Source: Brienomyrus brachyistius
Lineage: Eukaryota; Chordata; Actinopteri; Osteoglossiformes; Mormyridae
Length of the DNA: 64,000 nt
Assembly: GCF_023856365.1 (NCBI RefSeq)
Contig: NC_064539.1
Coordinates: 18,603,019 to 18,667,018 of the forward strand
Direction of reading: 5' to 3'
In this document: piece after piece, positions 24,858 to 38,000 of the stretch
How the letters are laid out: every line of letters begins with the position of its first letter
Numbering within the stretch: position 1 is the first letter of the stretch
Notes under the pieces: model-generated
Seen by the model: the letters and a program-made list of their open reading frames with translations, nothing else
What the model was told of the DNA's origin: nothing
Databases searched by the model: none
Made by a program: the position numbers and the translations under genes

Positions 24858-27800
24858 TATTATTATTGTCTCTGTTTTCCTGTGTATGTAAAATATTATG
24901 TATCCAAACCATATAATCTGGGTTCGTTTCTCCATATGTGAACAGTGCTGCAAAATTGATTACTAGTTTTCTACTCTGATTTTGAGTTTTACAAAGAAAA
25001 TGTGCGTAATCAGCCTGTTAATCCAACATCGTTAAGCATATCCAGGGAATTTGTTAATAAATCCTGCCATCATTAGATTTAATCTCTGGCATTTTTCTCA
25101 TGTTCTGACTTTCATATTTTAATCATAGACATTTTCTCATTAAGATTTGGCCCGTTTTATGTTTCTTGGGTCATTAGAGTCATTGGATCATTTGAAAGTA
25201 TCGGTACCGGCTGTTGCACGATGCGGAGTATTTGCCCAAATGATTGAAATAACGTGCTTTTTATGTCACAAGTCATGAAAACCATGTTTAGGGGGAAAAT
25301 ATGTCTGGAAATGAGTTTTGCTTTTTCTTTACAAATATTTGTGAAGTGAATTTTCTTCTAAATTTTGTTCCAGGCAGTGGTTTTTAAAAGTGTCTGTTGG
25401 GTTGCGTGTGATTCGTAACTTTATCATGCTGTTTCAAACAAATAGAATTCAGCGTTATTATGCAAAGAAATAATGAAATTAAAAACTGCATGATGAAAGC
25501 TTTTCCCTGTGACCCTGTCCAGAATAGAATGGAAGATGTTTTAGTGGATGAATTAAATATTCTTACTGTAATTCTTTTAACATTTAAATTTTGCGTGCTT
25601 TGATCCCAAATGACCTCCCATTGAGAGTTAGAATCTACCTTATGTTTCACGTTAGCTTTTCTCTTTTCTAAAGCTTGTATTTCTAACCAGGTTTTCTTGT
25701 ATTTGTTGGAAAACTGTCAAAGCTGAGACTGGCCGCTGCCATTTCTAAGGGCCGTTCTTACTCTGCTGGTCCATAAACCCCAGCAGCACGACCGGTGTGT
25801 GTGACACTCAATGAAGGCTCACTTTGCAGCTTAATCAATCTTAATGACCCGGTGAGCATAACACCTCACCTCTTTTCATCGCTTGAATAGCCTTAACACA
25901 TTTACAGTTGTATTTTAGGCTGTGCATGACGTTTATTTTTACATCCTTGCCAACTGTTCAGTGTTCAGTAATTGAATGTATTCCTGTCAGGAAGTTTAAT
26001 GATCTGTTATGTTGTCAAGGAGACAGGAACTCAGCCTTACTATCCGCTCTAGAGTGAGGGGAATTTTTTTATAATTTTTTTGTCCATTCTGTTGATTTTG
26101 TGTGAGTAGTTTATTCCATCTGTGCACCCACTAAGCTGAACTATCGCTAGTTGTTTAGATATTTGAAGAAGCTTCATCTAAGCTGGATGTATGCAGTAGA
26201 TGGGCTGGTGAGATACCCGAAGAAATAAACATTTCTGGGGTTGAAACCTCTGTTCTGTTTGATTTTACAGAAATTTAGACTCATACATGTGCAGGGATTT
26301 TTATTTTTTAGAGGGAGAGAAAAATAAAATGGTATCAGATCTATAGTATTTTTATTTGAATAGATCTGTCTCTAATGTATTAGCGAACAGTCCGTGCAAC
26401 AATGTGACATGAAGAGTTTTGTATTTCTAGGATTTTCTGCTAGCCCTTGCATGGTCACTTTAAAATGAATCCAGCTGCTGTGTTGTGCTGCGTGATATGA
26501 AAATCTTATAAATATTATTTTGGTCCCCAAAATGCCACCTTCTGAGTCCGAGTTCTGTTTTCTCTATTTATATCAGCTGTTTCTCTTCCGTTCAATATTT
26601 GCGAGAATAATTGATGTGCCCTGGAGTATGTTGAGACAGGATGGTTGTAGAATGGCAGTTGATTGATGTGGACTATAGTCAGAGGTACGTAATTCAGGTC
26701 TAGAGAGTAAAAGTACAGACCAAGACTTTGTCTGACAACCAGCTGGGCACACTGATTGTGACAAACAAAATCTTGGTCTGGACTTTTGCTCTCTGCACCT
26801 GAATTTACCCACCTCTGATTCCTTGCTGTAGCCAGCTGACTTGTAACATACCAAAAAACTGTACTGTGTCTTAGTCAACACCCGGAATGTTTAATCAATG
26901 ATGCATCTAATGGCATGACTTTAGAGGCAACAACTGTAGAGGTTTTTGAGATCAGTGCAGAATTCTATGCCAATCAGTTTCATTTCAGTACTCTGGCTGA
27001 TTCGTTGATTTTTAAGGTATGGAGTCTTGAAAGATTTGAGTTTAGATTACAGGGGTTGGATTCAGAAATGCTGCATTCAGTAAACTACAGCATTTATACC
27101 ATGTCTCTTCAGTTGTTCTGTGGAATGGATATTATCTTATGGTTTAGAAGGTTTTTAGTGTTTTTATTTAATTTCTTTCCATTTGTTCAGTTGTTATAAT
27201 CAGAGCTACCACTGAAATACAGTTGTGCAAGTTTTTTGCACATGGAAACTGTTACAGTATTAAATTTTTATGTATTTCAACTGTGTGCAACTGTTCCAAA
27301 ATACTATGAAGTAGAGAGGGTGAGGAGCTCGGTCACTCGGGAGGGACTCAGAGTAGAGCCGCTGCTCCTCCGCATCGAGGGGAGCCAGATGAGGTGGCTC
27401 GGGCATCTGATTAGGATGCCTCCCTGGTGAGGTGTTCTGGGCATGTCCCACCGGGAGGGGGCCCCGGGGAAGACCCAGGACATGCTGGAGAGACTATGTC
27501 TTTCAGCTGGCCTGGGAACGCCTCGGGATTCCCCTGGAGGAGCTGGATGAAGTGGCTGGGGAGAGGGAAGTCTGGGTTTCCCTGCTTAGACTGCTGCCTC
27601 CATGACCTGACCCGGAAAAGCGGTAGATGATGGATGGATGGATGGTATGATTTGCATTTTTTGTTAATTTTGATGTTTTAGAGACACATTTTTGTATGGT
27701 TATAACATTAGGGTCTACATTAATGCATTAAAAAAGGGAATGACTAGTGTTCTTTATTTTCCTTCATTCTTTTGTTTTGTTTGTACTAAGAATGTCTTGT

Positions 27801-30800
27801 CTGGTGTCTAGCTGACACTGATTGGACCATTTAGCTCAGTGTTTCCCATTCCGGTTCTCGGAGACCTACAGACAGTCCATGTTTTTTCTCCTGGTAGAGA
27901 AATAAAATGTGGACTGTCTGACCGGGAACTGGAGGGGGGGCAAAGATGTGAGCTCAGGTTGGGAAACAATGGCTTAGCTTTTAGGGTGAAATAAGGTCAG
28001 CTGAGAGACGGTAGGAGCTAGAGGTGTGTGCTTGTGAGGTGTAGATGTTTCTTCACAATTCAGAGTCCGTGGCCATATGTTGTGATAATTGTTTGAGGGC
28101 TTTGTTACTTTGTAGTCCACTTCATGTTTGGATACCAGTCTGCCACAGGCCTGGAAGACTTGATAGATCGATCTTTCCAGTCAGCATATCAGAATATGAG
28201 TAATTTAATGTTAAGCACTCAATGATTTGAATTTGTTTTTTTATTTTCCTTTTGTGTATCTGTCGTTTGTTTTCATAGTAAATATACTGACAATCATAAT
28301 GTATCATCCAGGACCTAAACATTATGTTCATTGATTTTTAAATGACCTCATGCACTGAGAGCTTCAGATTTGCATGGCAGTTCAGTATTTTCCATTTGCA
28401 TACGGTCTAGCAGTGATGTGTAACGTAAACATCTCATAGCTTTTCTGTAGCGCATATTTATTTTTTTATGACTGTTCATAGAGCCTGGTTCACTCGCTTG
28501 GCTTCTTCTTCCTTGTGAGCAGTGTTGTTTGCCTGGCATGTCGTGCTGCATTGATCGTCGGTATGATAATCGCCAGTGGGGTTACCCCTGCGTGGGGGGG
28601 GGGGGGGGGTTACCCCAACCATCTGCCATATCGTCTCTGACACTTTGGATGTGAGCCGTCCTCCATGACTGGTGAAAGACGTGTTCAACCCTGTACATAT
28701 GCTGCCATAATTAGCTTTGGTGAATTTGATTTAATTTCATCTGAGACGGATGTGTTCTCCTATTTTCTGAGTAAGAACTAAGACCCGTACGCCTGCAAGT
28801 CAAGGCTAAATGCACGATTTAGCTATTTTGCACTTTACATAGTGTATGGTGCCCCTTCTGAAAAATGTTAGAATTTTCTGACAGCTATACTGTAACTTAG
28901 AACAAGAATTACATTAAAAATTTTAATATGGTTAAGCCTCAGCTTTAATTTTGTTTTATATTAATACAATCCCTTGAAGTAACGCAAATTTATGTCTATT
29001 TCGGTACAGTTCAAGGAGTTGATTTGGGTCTTATTTTCCCATTGCTACTATTCTTTTTAGTGAATCCAAGGCCTGTGGTCCATTGATACTGTTCACCACA
29101 AGAGAACTTGCTCTGTAGGTAGCCATATATTTAAGACTCAAGAACATTTTATAGGTTTTTGCTTTGCAAGTACAGTCATTCAGAAGATCTCAAATGGAGA
29201 GAATTATATTTTAAAGAGCATCAGTAATTTTATGGTAAGATATGGCTGCCTTTCCAGTGCCACCAAGAACCGAGCCGTACCCAAGGTGTACCGGGAACTG
29301 GTGGCTTTCCTTTGTAAAGTATGTGAGCCGTACCCGAGCCGTACCCAAGCCGTACCTGTCATGGTCCTGCTTACTAACAGGGTCAAAAGTGTGACCAAAC
29401 CAAGCTGGTTGTGTCACCGCCATCTGATTGGTCAAACTGCATGGGAATACCACTGATCTGCACCAACATGCATGGATTATCTGAGGCATATATTCCATAT
29501 ATTATTTGTTATTAGTGGTCAAGCTCATCATAATGTGCCGGTGCATTCCCGATAACTCAGAACTTGAAAATTTTCCGAACTCCTACTTGATAGCTACCGA
29601 ACAGAATGGATTGATAATGCAAATTTACACGAATGAATGGTAATTCCACTAGCATTTCATCGTAGCATAACACAGCGATTCCGACAGACGTGCTAGTGGT
29701 AAGTAGCTCACAGTAAATCATGGTGTCCACCAAGTGAACAGTAAATTGGCGTCTCTTTGGATTTACGTCTCTGTCGCTCTACAAACCCGAGCTGACCCTT
29801 CTGCAGTGGAAAACCAAAGCGAGCCGGAACCTTGCAGTAACTAGTCTCCCTTCGCAGTACGGCTTAGGTACGGGTTGGTTCCCATACGGCAGTGAAAACG
29901 CACCATATGTAAACATATATATTTTAGATACTTATATTGTTTTGGATATTTACAGAATTACAGGTATTTCTTTCTCGTCTTTTGTAAAATAACGTACTGA
30001 TCTGGCTTTATTATGAATCAGATGCTCATTCATGTCCTTTCTCCCTCCTTCTCTTGTCAGCCTGTTTGCCCTGTTGTCCAAAAAGCACAATAAGGTTCTG
30101 GAGCAGGCCACGCAGTCCCTGAGAGGTCCGATGGGCTCAGAAGGCAATGCCGCACTTCCAGACTATGTGAGTCTCACAGTATTTGTATTTAATAATGCTT
30201 ATTATTTATCTTATACTACATAAATATGATTTTCTTTTAAAGGTAGCTATGTTATGTTATGCTTATTGAGTTATAAGTAATAGACCCAAACTGATTATAC
30301 AACAGCCTGATACTTTTGCATTATCTCATTATGGGGCTGTATTTGCATTTTTTTTTTACATTTTCAGTATTTTGCTCAAAAGCTCACTGCAGATAATCCA
30401 TGGTATGTTTAGAAAAGACATTCAAAAAATACATTGAAAGTTAGTAAACAAATACACTAACCATTCTCCAGACTGTATTGGCGTTCATGTGAGAGTCTGT
30501 AGCTATTGTAATATTAATGTAACAGCATGGTATCTATGGAAAAACATGCAATTACTGTACGATTTCTAAGAGTGAAATGAACAAGCACTCCATATGACCT
30601 ATTTCATACGTGCAATTTAAATAAATAAATAGCATCTCTTGCGCTGAAGATAAATTAATCATTGCTAATTGATAAGTAAGGGACCTGCATTTTTTTTTAA
30701 ATCAAAATGCACTGGGACATGATTATGGGTTATGACACTATGTCCCAGTAAGAGTCGCTTCCTCTTAGCGCAGTGTAATTGTCTGTGGTTTGCTTGGCTT

Positions 30801-33800
30801 AAATCTTACAGAAAATTACATTTCTTCATCCTGAACCCACTCTTGACAAACATCAGTGGTGTTCTGCCTCTGTGTCGTATCTGCAGTTATTTTTGTTTCT
30901 CACTGGAATTAGAAGAGTAAATGGAACGAGAAATAAAGCAGAATTTCTAACATAAGAAATTCTTTCGCTGATTGATACTTACTTACTCATTATTTCAAAT
31001 GTGAATATAAATGAAAAATAAAACTTAAATGTCAGTAATGGATACCTGTTTCCTTAATAGGTAAGCCGTACTTTTCAGAAATGCTTGCCACATATGAAGA
31101 GTAAATCAGTTTACATTTTATTTGGCGGGTGGGGGGGGGGGGGGCTGTAAGAGTAATAGTGTCAGTCTTATTGAGGTTTATTTTGTGGGCTGTGCAGGGC
31201 TGTCCATGCTGCTGGTGGTACTGGGAGAGTGGCTTTCAGCTTGTCAGAAATGCGAGCTATCTCCCCTGGCCCCCAGTACTCTTCGAAAACTTGAGAGCCG
31301 CCCACCACTCCAAGAGCGACGGCGTTCCCACGCTCTCGGGGCCCACACGGATAGTGCGTGCAGCTAAATTGCATAAAAGTAACTTGGAAAGATTTCTGTT
31401 CCAGCAGCATTACCAATGATTGTGTTTACAGGGTTTCCGTACGCAGCTTGGGTTTGTGAACATAAGGGATCCATTCTTTTAAAGGATTTTACAAATTAAA
31501 ATAACCTAATAATGCAATCAAAAAAAAATGTTATTATTTCATTTTTTTAATAATATTCACGGCCCTGACTATCTAGTAATTTTCCAGTATTTCTGAAATG
31601 GGAAAACAAATTCATCTTGTTCTTGAGTCAGAATGGGAAAAACTTTGAGGGGAACCGTCTTTGTGGTGATGAAGCTGTGGTGGAACAGGACCCTCCATCT
31701 GGTTTGAGGTTTGAGGGATTTGTCTGAGATGACCTCCCTCAGAGCTGTGATTAAGCCTGTCCTTTACACTCCCCTGTATCCAATATAAACATCAACACAA
31801 ACCTTGAAACATTTCTCGGTGCTTGGGACTTGTCCTCCAGCGTGGAGCATTGGGTTTATTTTCTGTGTGGGGTACTTGATGAAAGCTTGGAGATTTAAGT
31901 CCGTGCTTCTGCTGGCCTGCCGGTAACGATGACGTGGATCCTGACACGTTTCAGGCAGGTCGTCTGCTTCCATCTCCAGGAGCTTTTTGCTTCTTGTCTG
32001 TCGTAACTCTTCTTTCTCACTGTTACTTGGGAGGAATTAGCCGGCCAGCGGCTAGGAGACTGACAGTATTTTAACTGCTCTTAGTCAATAGCGGTGCGGG
32101 AATTTTTTTTTCCGGCCGCGATGGTGAAATTGAGAAGCGCATAATTACATTAGTTGTGAGACTGGAACTGCTTTGGGCTTTGCTCTGGAAGGCCTCTCCC
32201 TCCGCCTCTGCCTTTCCATGCGATCTGCCTCTCCCCTATTAGGGCGAATACAGACCGGCTGTCACTTCTCCACGGCCCGCGCTGTAATCGCCTTCGGCCG
32301 TGCAAGGCTGGCATCTGGAAACCATGTGATCAGGCTCGGCACGGGGGGGCGCGCTGTTTGTTTAATGTGGGATTGCTGGGGACACTTAATTGGCCTTTTA
32401 GGAGAGGGGGCATTAAAAAGAGACATTACAGATGCCGTCTCTAGGATATTTTGTAGTTGATCCGCCTGCCCACCAGCACCCCCCACTAAATGTCCCCTCT
32501 CAGCGTTTGTCTAGTTGTGGCCGGTGAGTGTCAGTGCTGGGAAGCGTGTGGTCTGGTGGATGCAGACTTGGAGAGGTGCCTCCCGGATCGCTCTTTCTAA
32601 ACAGGACCAAGGCTACGAGGTATTTAATACTTCCTGTTAATGGGCCTCTGTTTCTTCTCTCTTTTGAAGGGGTGGTTGCTGGTTCAAATCCCATGTTTGG
32701 CTAAGCGATGTCACCATTGAGCCCTTAAGCAAGGCCCTTAACCCACAATGCTCCCTTCGAAAATGTACTTTTGCTTCGGATAAAAGCATCTGGTAAATAA
32801 AGTGTAATTGTGATGCGCTGATCTGTGGTTCAGGCAGCAGCGACTTGAGGGCAGTTTAAATCCCTTCCCTTCAGATCTACTCTCAGATAAAGAAGAATAT
32901 AGAAATAACTGATTCTACTTGATGTCCCTTAAAAAGTGGTCAGAAATATATGATGGCTTCCCTACATTTAGGAACCCAGATGTAGTTTTCGGGCATTTGT
33001 TTTTGCGTTTTTTTGAGTTCTATTTGCTGTAATATTGGATGTGTTTAGTTTGCCCTGGCTGGCATCTCTGATCCTAGTTGAGGAGCTGTCTTGTGTCTGA
33101 AGTTTGGCTTTTTGTATTGTACATCCGTGACCCCCCCCCCCCTTGGTATTTTCCGTCTTGCTGTGGTATAGGTTTATTAAGCTGTCATGTGGCAGCAGGC
33201 TGGCCCCGGGTTCCCCTGTAAGTGAGGGTGGGCCGGCAGCGCCCCCGGGGGTGGGCAGCAGGACGCCCAGGTTGTGGCCTGTCTCAGCAAGGCGTCAGAG
33301 CACCAGGCCCCAATTAAGACACTCCTGCTGCGTCTGGACCTTCAGATCCGTCTCCCAGCACCACATTTTACGCAATTAGCATCCAGCAACTGCGCTTGCT
33401 GTAAGTCATGTTATCGCCTTTTTTTTCCCTCTTAATATTATAAACAACTTTAAGCATCGCACGTCTAGGAACTTTCGTCTGATTTTGTTAAAGAAATGTG
33501 GTGCTGTACTATTACATTTTGTCCTGCTAAAGTCATGTGTTTTTAACTCTGTTTGAGACGGTGTATTATTGTCTAATTGTGATATAAAATTATTTGACTT
33601 TCTTAAGGATACTTCAGGCTCTTTGCTGTGGGCTGGGTAGCTCTGGGAGCCAAGTCAGGTGCTTTGAATACTTAAGTCATATGCTGCATAATTCAGCAAT
33701 GGCTCACAGACTTTTCTGCTTGGTAAATGTACGAGGTCCTTGTAGTCATACCCTGTACTTATGACCTTTTTGTTATGGTTCCAGGTTCCAATAACTCCCT

Positions 33801-34343
33801 AATATAGGGTTGTTGAGTAAACTCCCTGTCATTATTAAGTTTATTATTAGTATACGTTCACAGAGTACATTTTGTTACATTACCTTTGTGGGGACATTTT
33901 TCTTATGTGAAAATAAGATGCTTGGCCTGTCATGATCAATTGCAGGCAGCCTCCACAGCACAAGTGACGTCACATTTAGCCTGTAGAAGCAAGATGGAAG
34001 CGATGGCCTGCAAAGCACCCAAAGGGCAGAGGAGCGCAGGTCCCCAGACCTCAGAAAGCCTGAAGGAAATGCATTGTGTTCTGTATGGACTGTCTGCTTC
34101 ATACCTGATCTGGTGCTGAAGATTAGAGGTTATTAAGGAGCAGGATCAGTGGGTCGCAGAACAATTTCTGTAGGACTCTTAACCTCGTTATCTTCAGAAG
34201 GTGTCAAGTTTAAAACTGTGGTGTTTTAGAGAAGAGTTTATTTTGAGAAAAAAATTGAAAGCAAGGAACCTCCAGATTACATTTTGGGTAATGAATTGTA
34301 TTTTGTGTGTGTGTGTGTGTGTGTGTGCGTGTGTGTGTGTGTG

Positions 34344-34378
<35 letters not shown>

Positions 34379-34997
34379 TGTAATTAGAGGTTTCAGGCTC
34401 TCCTCTCAGCTACAAATAGCACTGACTCCTGTGTGCCACAGCTAGCAGGCATGTGAACTCCTCCTTGTTCTATCCCTCCCTTTTCTGCTCCTTTAATGAA
34501 GTCGAAAGGCTCCTTCGCAGCGATGTGCCGAGACGTGTGTAGCGAAGCTCCTGTAATTACGGGCAGTCTATTCTCATTGGACATGTACTTTGATTTATGT
34601 TAACGCCTGCATGGTTTATTCAGTTTGCACTTTATTTATTTATTTGTATTGTAGATGTCATTTCTCTCGCTCCACTGTAGTCCTGTCCATACATATTAAT
34701 TTTTAATTACAGCTGTCCCATAATTGTTTTGAGTCAGTCTGATAAAATGTTGAGCTAAGATTTTGCTTCGATTCCTGCATTTGTTGGACAAAAAGTGAAT
34801 TTGAAAGGTAAAGCTAACAGAGATGTACTTCATTACGCTTATATAAAGAGGTCACACCCCCCTTTTCTTTGCCAAGGGCAAGGGAGCCAAGTATGGAAAT
34901 GGCTGTTTCACACAGTTAGTATTTATGCAGGGTTACCCCATAATGCAGTGCATTGCTACTTTATACTGTTCCTGCTCTGATTTCTTTTTCTTTCTTT

Positions 34998-35028
<31 letters not shown>

Positions 35029-38000
35029 AATTATGGTTGCTGTTATTTAGCTGTCATATGTCAACTTGCATCATAACAGGTATCTATGTAACAGAAGTCA
35101 GTGTCGTGCACCTTACCTAGTAAATGTTACTCATCGCATTCACATGCCCCATCAGCTCTATAACAAGGGTCTGTTTGTATTTGTTTGTTTATTACTCTTT
35201 TCTTGCACAAATATTTTAGAAGCAGCAGCTAAAAACCTTCTGACATAGACTTAGACTTCAGCTCGTACAGTATCATACTGGTTCCTTTTTAGTGTAAAAT
35301 TTTTTTATTTTTTTTTTATCTCTACATTGCCTGTTCCATCTGATTAAAAACTCCCATTCTGAGAATGCCTGACTTGTTAACAAGAAGGAAAGGGTTGAGG
35401 ATCAGGGTTCGGGGGGGGGGGGGGGGGGCTCAGACAGCCCAGTAGACAGGAGCAGGAGGGGATTCTGCATTTGGCACTGGGGGGGCACTGGAGCGCTCGC
35501 TTGATCAGCCCCACCCATCTCCCACACACGCAGATATTTAGTTTGCACATTTGCATCTCAGCCGAATTCCCCGACGCGCAGCAGTTTTTCAGACTAATCT
35601 TATTAGGGCCTGATAAAGCTGAGTGAGTCTGGTGGGGGCCTTGCCCCCCGCCCTCCCAGTGGCCAGACTTATTATCAGCTCACACGCAGGAGCCTGGCGT
35701 CCGTCCCCACCATGCTCGCCGTGGGATTGGGCCCCGTTTGCGGCCTGCAGGCTCCGCTTGGTGACGTCCTCTTTGAGGAGCCAGACTCCGCGTGCTGGTC
35801 TGTGGCGGGATGTTCCTTTTATTTTTCCTTTTTGCATCTTCTCTTACCCCCTCACTGCACCTTTGATAGAGTTCAGCACGTTCCAGTGGGGGCTGGAGGC
35901 GGCTATTTCTGTTTGCATTGCATGCTGTCACCTTCGCATTTGCTCATTTCATGTCTGGGCTGTTTTTGCTTGGTGGTACTGTTTATGGAAAATGCAATAA
36001 AAACATATATAAAAAATATGGCTTCAGGGGTGCTGATAGTGATCTTGGGCCCCATGAAAGCATATCACATTGGGCCCCCACCCCAGAGTAGTCCAGGAAC
36101 CTTCCAGAATTTTTAGGGAGAGCAAGATGTGTGCATGTTTGTGCTTTGTGTTTGCTGACGTCCCATCCAGAGTGCACCCCCATCTTGTGCTGCTGCCCAG
36201 ACCCCCTGAGAACCCTGTTCTGGATGGATGGAGGGATGGATGGCTGGGTGGATGGATGGATGGATGGATAGCTGGGTGGGTTGATGGATCAATGGATGAG
36301 TTTGTGGATGGATGGATGGATGGATGAATGGATGGGTGGCCAGAACATAATTTGTTTCCCATAGGATCTTATCTAATAAGGAAAAGAAAGACAATGCTTA
36401 TCTTGTATCTCTCTCCAAAAAAAAAAATTGTTATGGAAATATCGTTTCCCTTCCACCAATTTGAAAATCAGATATCACTGGTGTACGTAATGCAGAGTTT
36501 AAACTCGCTTTGGGGTTCAAAGCAAAGATTATGTATTTTTCCTGAGAATGATGGCGACAGACTCCCGCAAACAGCTCCAACTCCTGGTGGGAGGCTAGTT
36601 AAACATCCAGTCTGGGCTGTGAAGGTGCCCATGGAAACGCAGTGCTGGAATTTCCCGAATTTTGAGTCTGCATATTCGGCACAGCGGTGAGGTCACCACT
36701 GGGTCGGTTTCATTACTTCGTTAAGCTGCTTTAACCCGGGCGGCTCTAGCTTGTTTCCTGAATAATACCTTGCATTTCTTAGTTGCTAACATAATTCTTT
36801 TTGTACCATAAGGATTAGATCATGCAAGGCAATTTGAGAAAGAAGGTGAGGTTTAAGGAGTCACGTGTAAACTGTGAACGTGTTGCACTTTCCACGTGCA
36901 AATTACTCAGTGGTGTTTAGTTTAAATCCAGAATGATATAGTTCTAATGTAAATCTGCCATTATCATCTGACTATGCACATATGTTTGCTTAGCCAGTAA
37001 GTAAGTATGCTTCCGGTTTTTGAGCAATTGATTAAATGATCACAAGGAAACGCTCTTTAGATCCTGTGAACTTGTAAGTTACGGCTGAAATTTTATTTCA
37101 GGATTAGTATGTGCCTGATCTGCATTGTACTCATTTAGCGCCAACTTCCTACAAAGAGCAAGCGGAATTTTGATGTTATTGATAGCCTTTTGTTGACTCG
37201 TATTGTTGTCTAAAGCAGTTCCTTTTCAAACGGCCAATTCCCAGCTATGATGGGGGGGTTTGTTTGTACTCAACTGACCTGCTGCAGTTGGCTTACAAAT
37301 CTTTCATTGTCTGTTCATATGTGCATACGTGTCTTTTTAAGCGTTTCTTCATTTTACCATAGTAACTCTTGCGTTTCCATAGTACCTCATTTCATCACTC
37401 GTTGTATATTGATGTCTTCATTGTATAAATGACCCTAAAACAATCCATCCGATGTGTTTGTGGTGGCACACGATATAATTCTCTCTTTTTGCTTCTTTTT
37501 GAGTTACAGGCTTCATAGCAAGCATGCACTGTTATCTGTGTCTGTGATTTCTGTTTGGAGCTTTTAGTCATAATAAGCTCCAAATTGGTATGCATGAGCT
37601 ATCGACTGGCTAGCCATTACTATCTGAAATCCTCTAAATTAACAGAATTAATGATCTCCACTGGAGCAGGGCCAAGGTCCTCCGCTTCCCTGATACACCT
37701 TTCTGTGGTTTTTCTTTTATTATAATAGGTGCCTCATAAGAGAAAATATTTTGTTAAAGGAGAAGCCCACTTAAATTTTATGTGACTTAGGCTCATACCT
37801 ACAATTAAAACAATGGACAATTTAGATAATTATAAAATACAAAATATTTTTTGTGACACTTGTGCATGGAAAAGGTTATTTTTCTAGTTCAGTTCTGTCT
37901 TTTAAAATAGACTATTTAGATTGATTCAGGAGTTGTACTGAACTTCACTAGAAGATTCCATCCATCCGTCCAGTCATCCATCCAACCATCCATCTATACA

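Noticed and set aside
36024..36394. ORFs with [10 protein letters not shown] repeats
   Set aside because: Translations of the GGAT microsatellite on the - strand.
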